Shown here: positions 63,200 to 64,000 of the stretch, one piece after another | Position numbering within the stretch: position 1 is the stretch's first letter | Layout of the letters: each line of letters begins with the position of its first letter | NCBI GenBank assembly: GCA_947389015.1 | Contig: CANDVA010000004.1 | Span: forward strand, 124,001 to 188,000 | Direction of reading: 5' to 3' | DNA from: an uncultured Clostridia bacterium | GTDB taxonomy: Bacteria; Bacillota; Clostridia; Oscillospirales; Ruminococcaceae | Length of the DNA: 64,000 nt | The notes under the pieces: generated by a model | The model's input: only the letters and a program-made list of their open reading frames with translations | Database searches by the model: none | What the model was told of the DNA's origin: nothing | Translations under genes and position numbers: made by a program

Positions 63200-63260
63200 A
63201 ACTCACCCCTTCCCCTATTTTATGTTTATTAGGGAAAAGTGTGAATTATGGCTTTGCCCT

Positions 63261-63318
63261 AAACATCGCTTCGCGATGTTTTAGCGTTTTTTTCGCCAAA
63301 CTTCGTTTGTCGAAAAAA
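63261..63318. repeat. Pair of TTC-loop hairpins downstream of the M18 gene
   Basis: AAACATCGC-TTC-GCGATGTTT (63261-63281) and a longer palindrome with TTTTTTCG/CGAAAAAA outer arms and CAAAC-TTC-GTTTG inside (63288-63318). They sit between the M18 aminopeptidase stop and yunB and could end transcription or be a small interspersed repeat. Confidence 0.65.
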
Positions 63319-63330
63319 TCCGCGGGTTTT

Positions 63331-64000
63331 CTAACTGTTAATAAAGGCCTCGAACGCCTTGAACGCCGCGTACACGTCCGTTTTCGCGGTTATCTCGAAC
63401 GGCGCGTGCATACTCATTACCGGTACGCCCACGTCGATGGTGTCAACGTTGAGATTGGCGATATACGCCGCGACCGTTCCGCCGCCGCCGATATCGACCT
63501 TGCCGAGCTCGCCCGTCTGCCAGATAACGCCTTTGCTGTCGAGCAAGCGCCTTACCTCGCCGACAAACTCCGCGGACGCGTCCGAGGTGCCGCTCTTTCC
63601 GCGCGAGCCAGTATATTTGGTAACGCACACGCCGCCGTTCAGCACGCAGGCGTTGTTCTTCTCGAAAACGTCGGGGAAAGTCGGGTCGTATGCCGCGTTG
63701 ACGTCGGCGGAAAGACATCTCGAATTGGACAGCACCTCCCTGCCGCGAACGCCGAACGTCGCCGCAAGGTCGGCGATAAAGTACTTCAGATACGCCGAAC
63801 GCAGACCGGTGTTGCCGTCCGAGCCCGTTTCCTCCTTATCGGTGAGGATAGCGACCGCCGTTCTTCTGACCGATTTCGCGTTTAGAACAGCCATAAGCTC
63901 GGTGTACGCGCACACCCTGTCGTCCTGACCGTAGCCGCCGACAAGACTTCTGTCAAAGCCGATATCGCGCGCCTTGAAAGCGGGAACGGCTTCAAGCTCC
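63331..64000 (-). CDS. M18-family aminopeptidase, 5' end beyond the window
   Basis: Zinc aminopeptidase, probably aspartyl type, cytoplasmic. The visible 223 codons run to the window edge without a start. GYGQDDRVCAYT, DKEETGSDGNTG (catalytic Glu and metal Glu), SNSRCLSADVNAAYDP and the final metal His in SMHAPFE match the family (about 430-470 residues in full). The track start at 63915 is only an internal GTG. Confidence 0.93.
   Translation of the reverse strand, partial: ELEAVPAFKARDIGFDRSLVGGYGQDDRVCAYTELMAVLNAKSVRRTAVAILTDKEETGSDGNTGLRSAYLKYFIADLAATFGVRGREVLSNSRCLSADVNAAYDPTFPDVFEKNNACVLNGGVCVTKYTGSRGKSGTSDASAEFVGEVRRLLDSKGVIWQTGELGKVDIGGGGTVAAYIANLNVDTIDVGVPVMSMHAPFEITAKTDVYAAFKAFEAFINS

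Overview
The window is a chromosomal segment of a strictly anaerobic, spore-forming, fermentative Firmicute. The closest fit is Clostridia of the Ruminococcaceae/Oscillospiraceae type (Ruminococcus-like). Evidence: a Rex-type operator in front of adhE; a sensory/monomeric [FeFe]-hydrogenase cluster like the one I remember from Ruminococcus albus; a CE2-type lipoprotein esterase; sporulation genes (yabP, yabQ, spoVB-like, cotJABC, yunB); GatCAB; and moderate GC with A+T-rich sigma-A promoters. I see no CRISPR array, rRNA or plasmid/phage replication module. There is one tRNA gene, for Ser (CGA).

Layout. (1) 23-6400 (+): eleven tightly packed small genes for acetyltransferases, a deaminase, a chloramphenicol-acetyltransferase-like protein, a P-loop kinase and a nucleoside phosphorylase. 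They probably form two transcription units, the second with a consensus promoter overlapping the end of the CAT-like gene. (2) 6390-7105 (-): a membrane transporter split into two half-genes. (3) 7258-9496 (+): ilvB-ilvN for branched-chain amino acids, then a decayed gene and a LysR regulator. (4) 11050-19535 (+): adhE, a kinase-like protein, a [2Fe-2S] protein, a PAS-containing sensory [FeFe]-hydrogenase, a SpoIIE-type phosphatase and a catalytic-type [FeFe]-hydrogenase, ending in a strong terminator. This looks like a redox/H2-responsive unit for disposing of reducing equivalents as ethanol and H2. (5) 19.5-25.5 kb: nitroreductase, membrane protein, tRNA-Ser with a remnant of a mobile-element replication protein, an S1-domain protein, TetR+CPBP, cardiolipin synthase. 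(6) 25.6-30.1 kb (-): the conserved spoVB-mazG-hup-rqcP-yabP-yabQ-divIC cluster.

(7) 30.2-33.8 kb: an autoregulated-looking operon of three paralogous membrane proteins plus an HTH regulator under three palindromic operators, an esterase, ComEA, and a promoter-hairpin-terminator unit that may be a small RNA. (8) 34.0-37.7 kb (+): a LysR regulator followed by an orphan HsdM-HsdS fusion whose SAM-binding and catalytic motifs are both degraded. This is the most unusual gene pair in the window. (9) 37.7-45.1 kb: ECF sigma factor with a likely anti-sigma factor carrying degenerate LytM domains, cotJABC with an abnormal CotJC tail, a chemoreceptor, and a diguanylate cyclase with a long structured leader. 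(10) 45.2-47.2 kb: a serine recombinase with a small partner gene. (11) 47.2-51.9 kb (-): glyA-methyltransferase-prs-rarA behind a structured attenuator-like leader. (12) 52-53.3 kb: SLOG paralogues, an RHH protein and an orphan RelB-like protein. (13) 53.3-64 kb (-): leuC-leuD-GNAT-leuB, gatC-gatA-gatB, a lipoprotein, ligA, yunB and a partial M18 aminopeptidase running off the edge.

All assignments come from reading motifs by eye. Family names and comparisons are from memory, with no database search.
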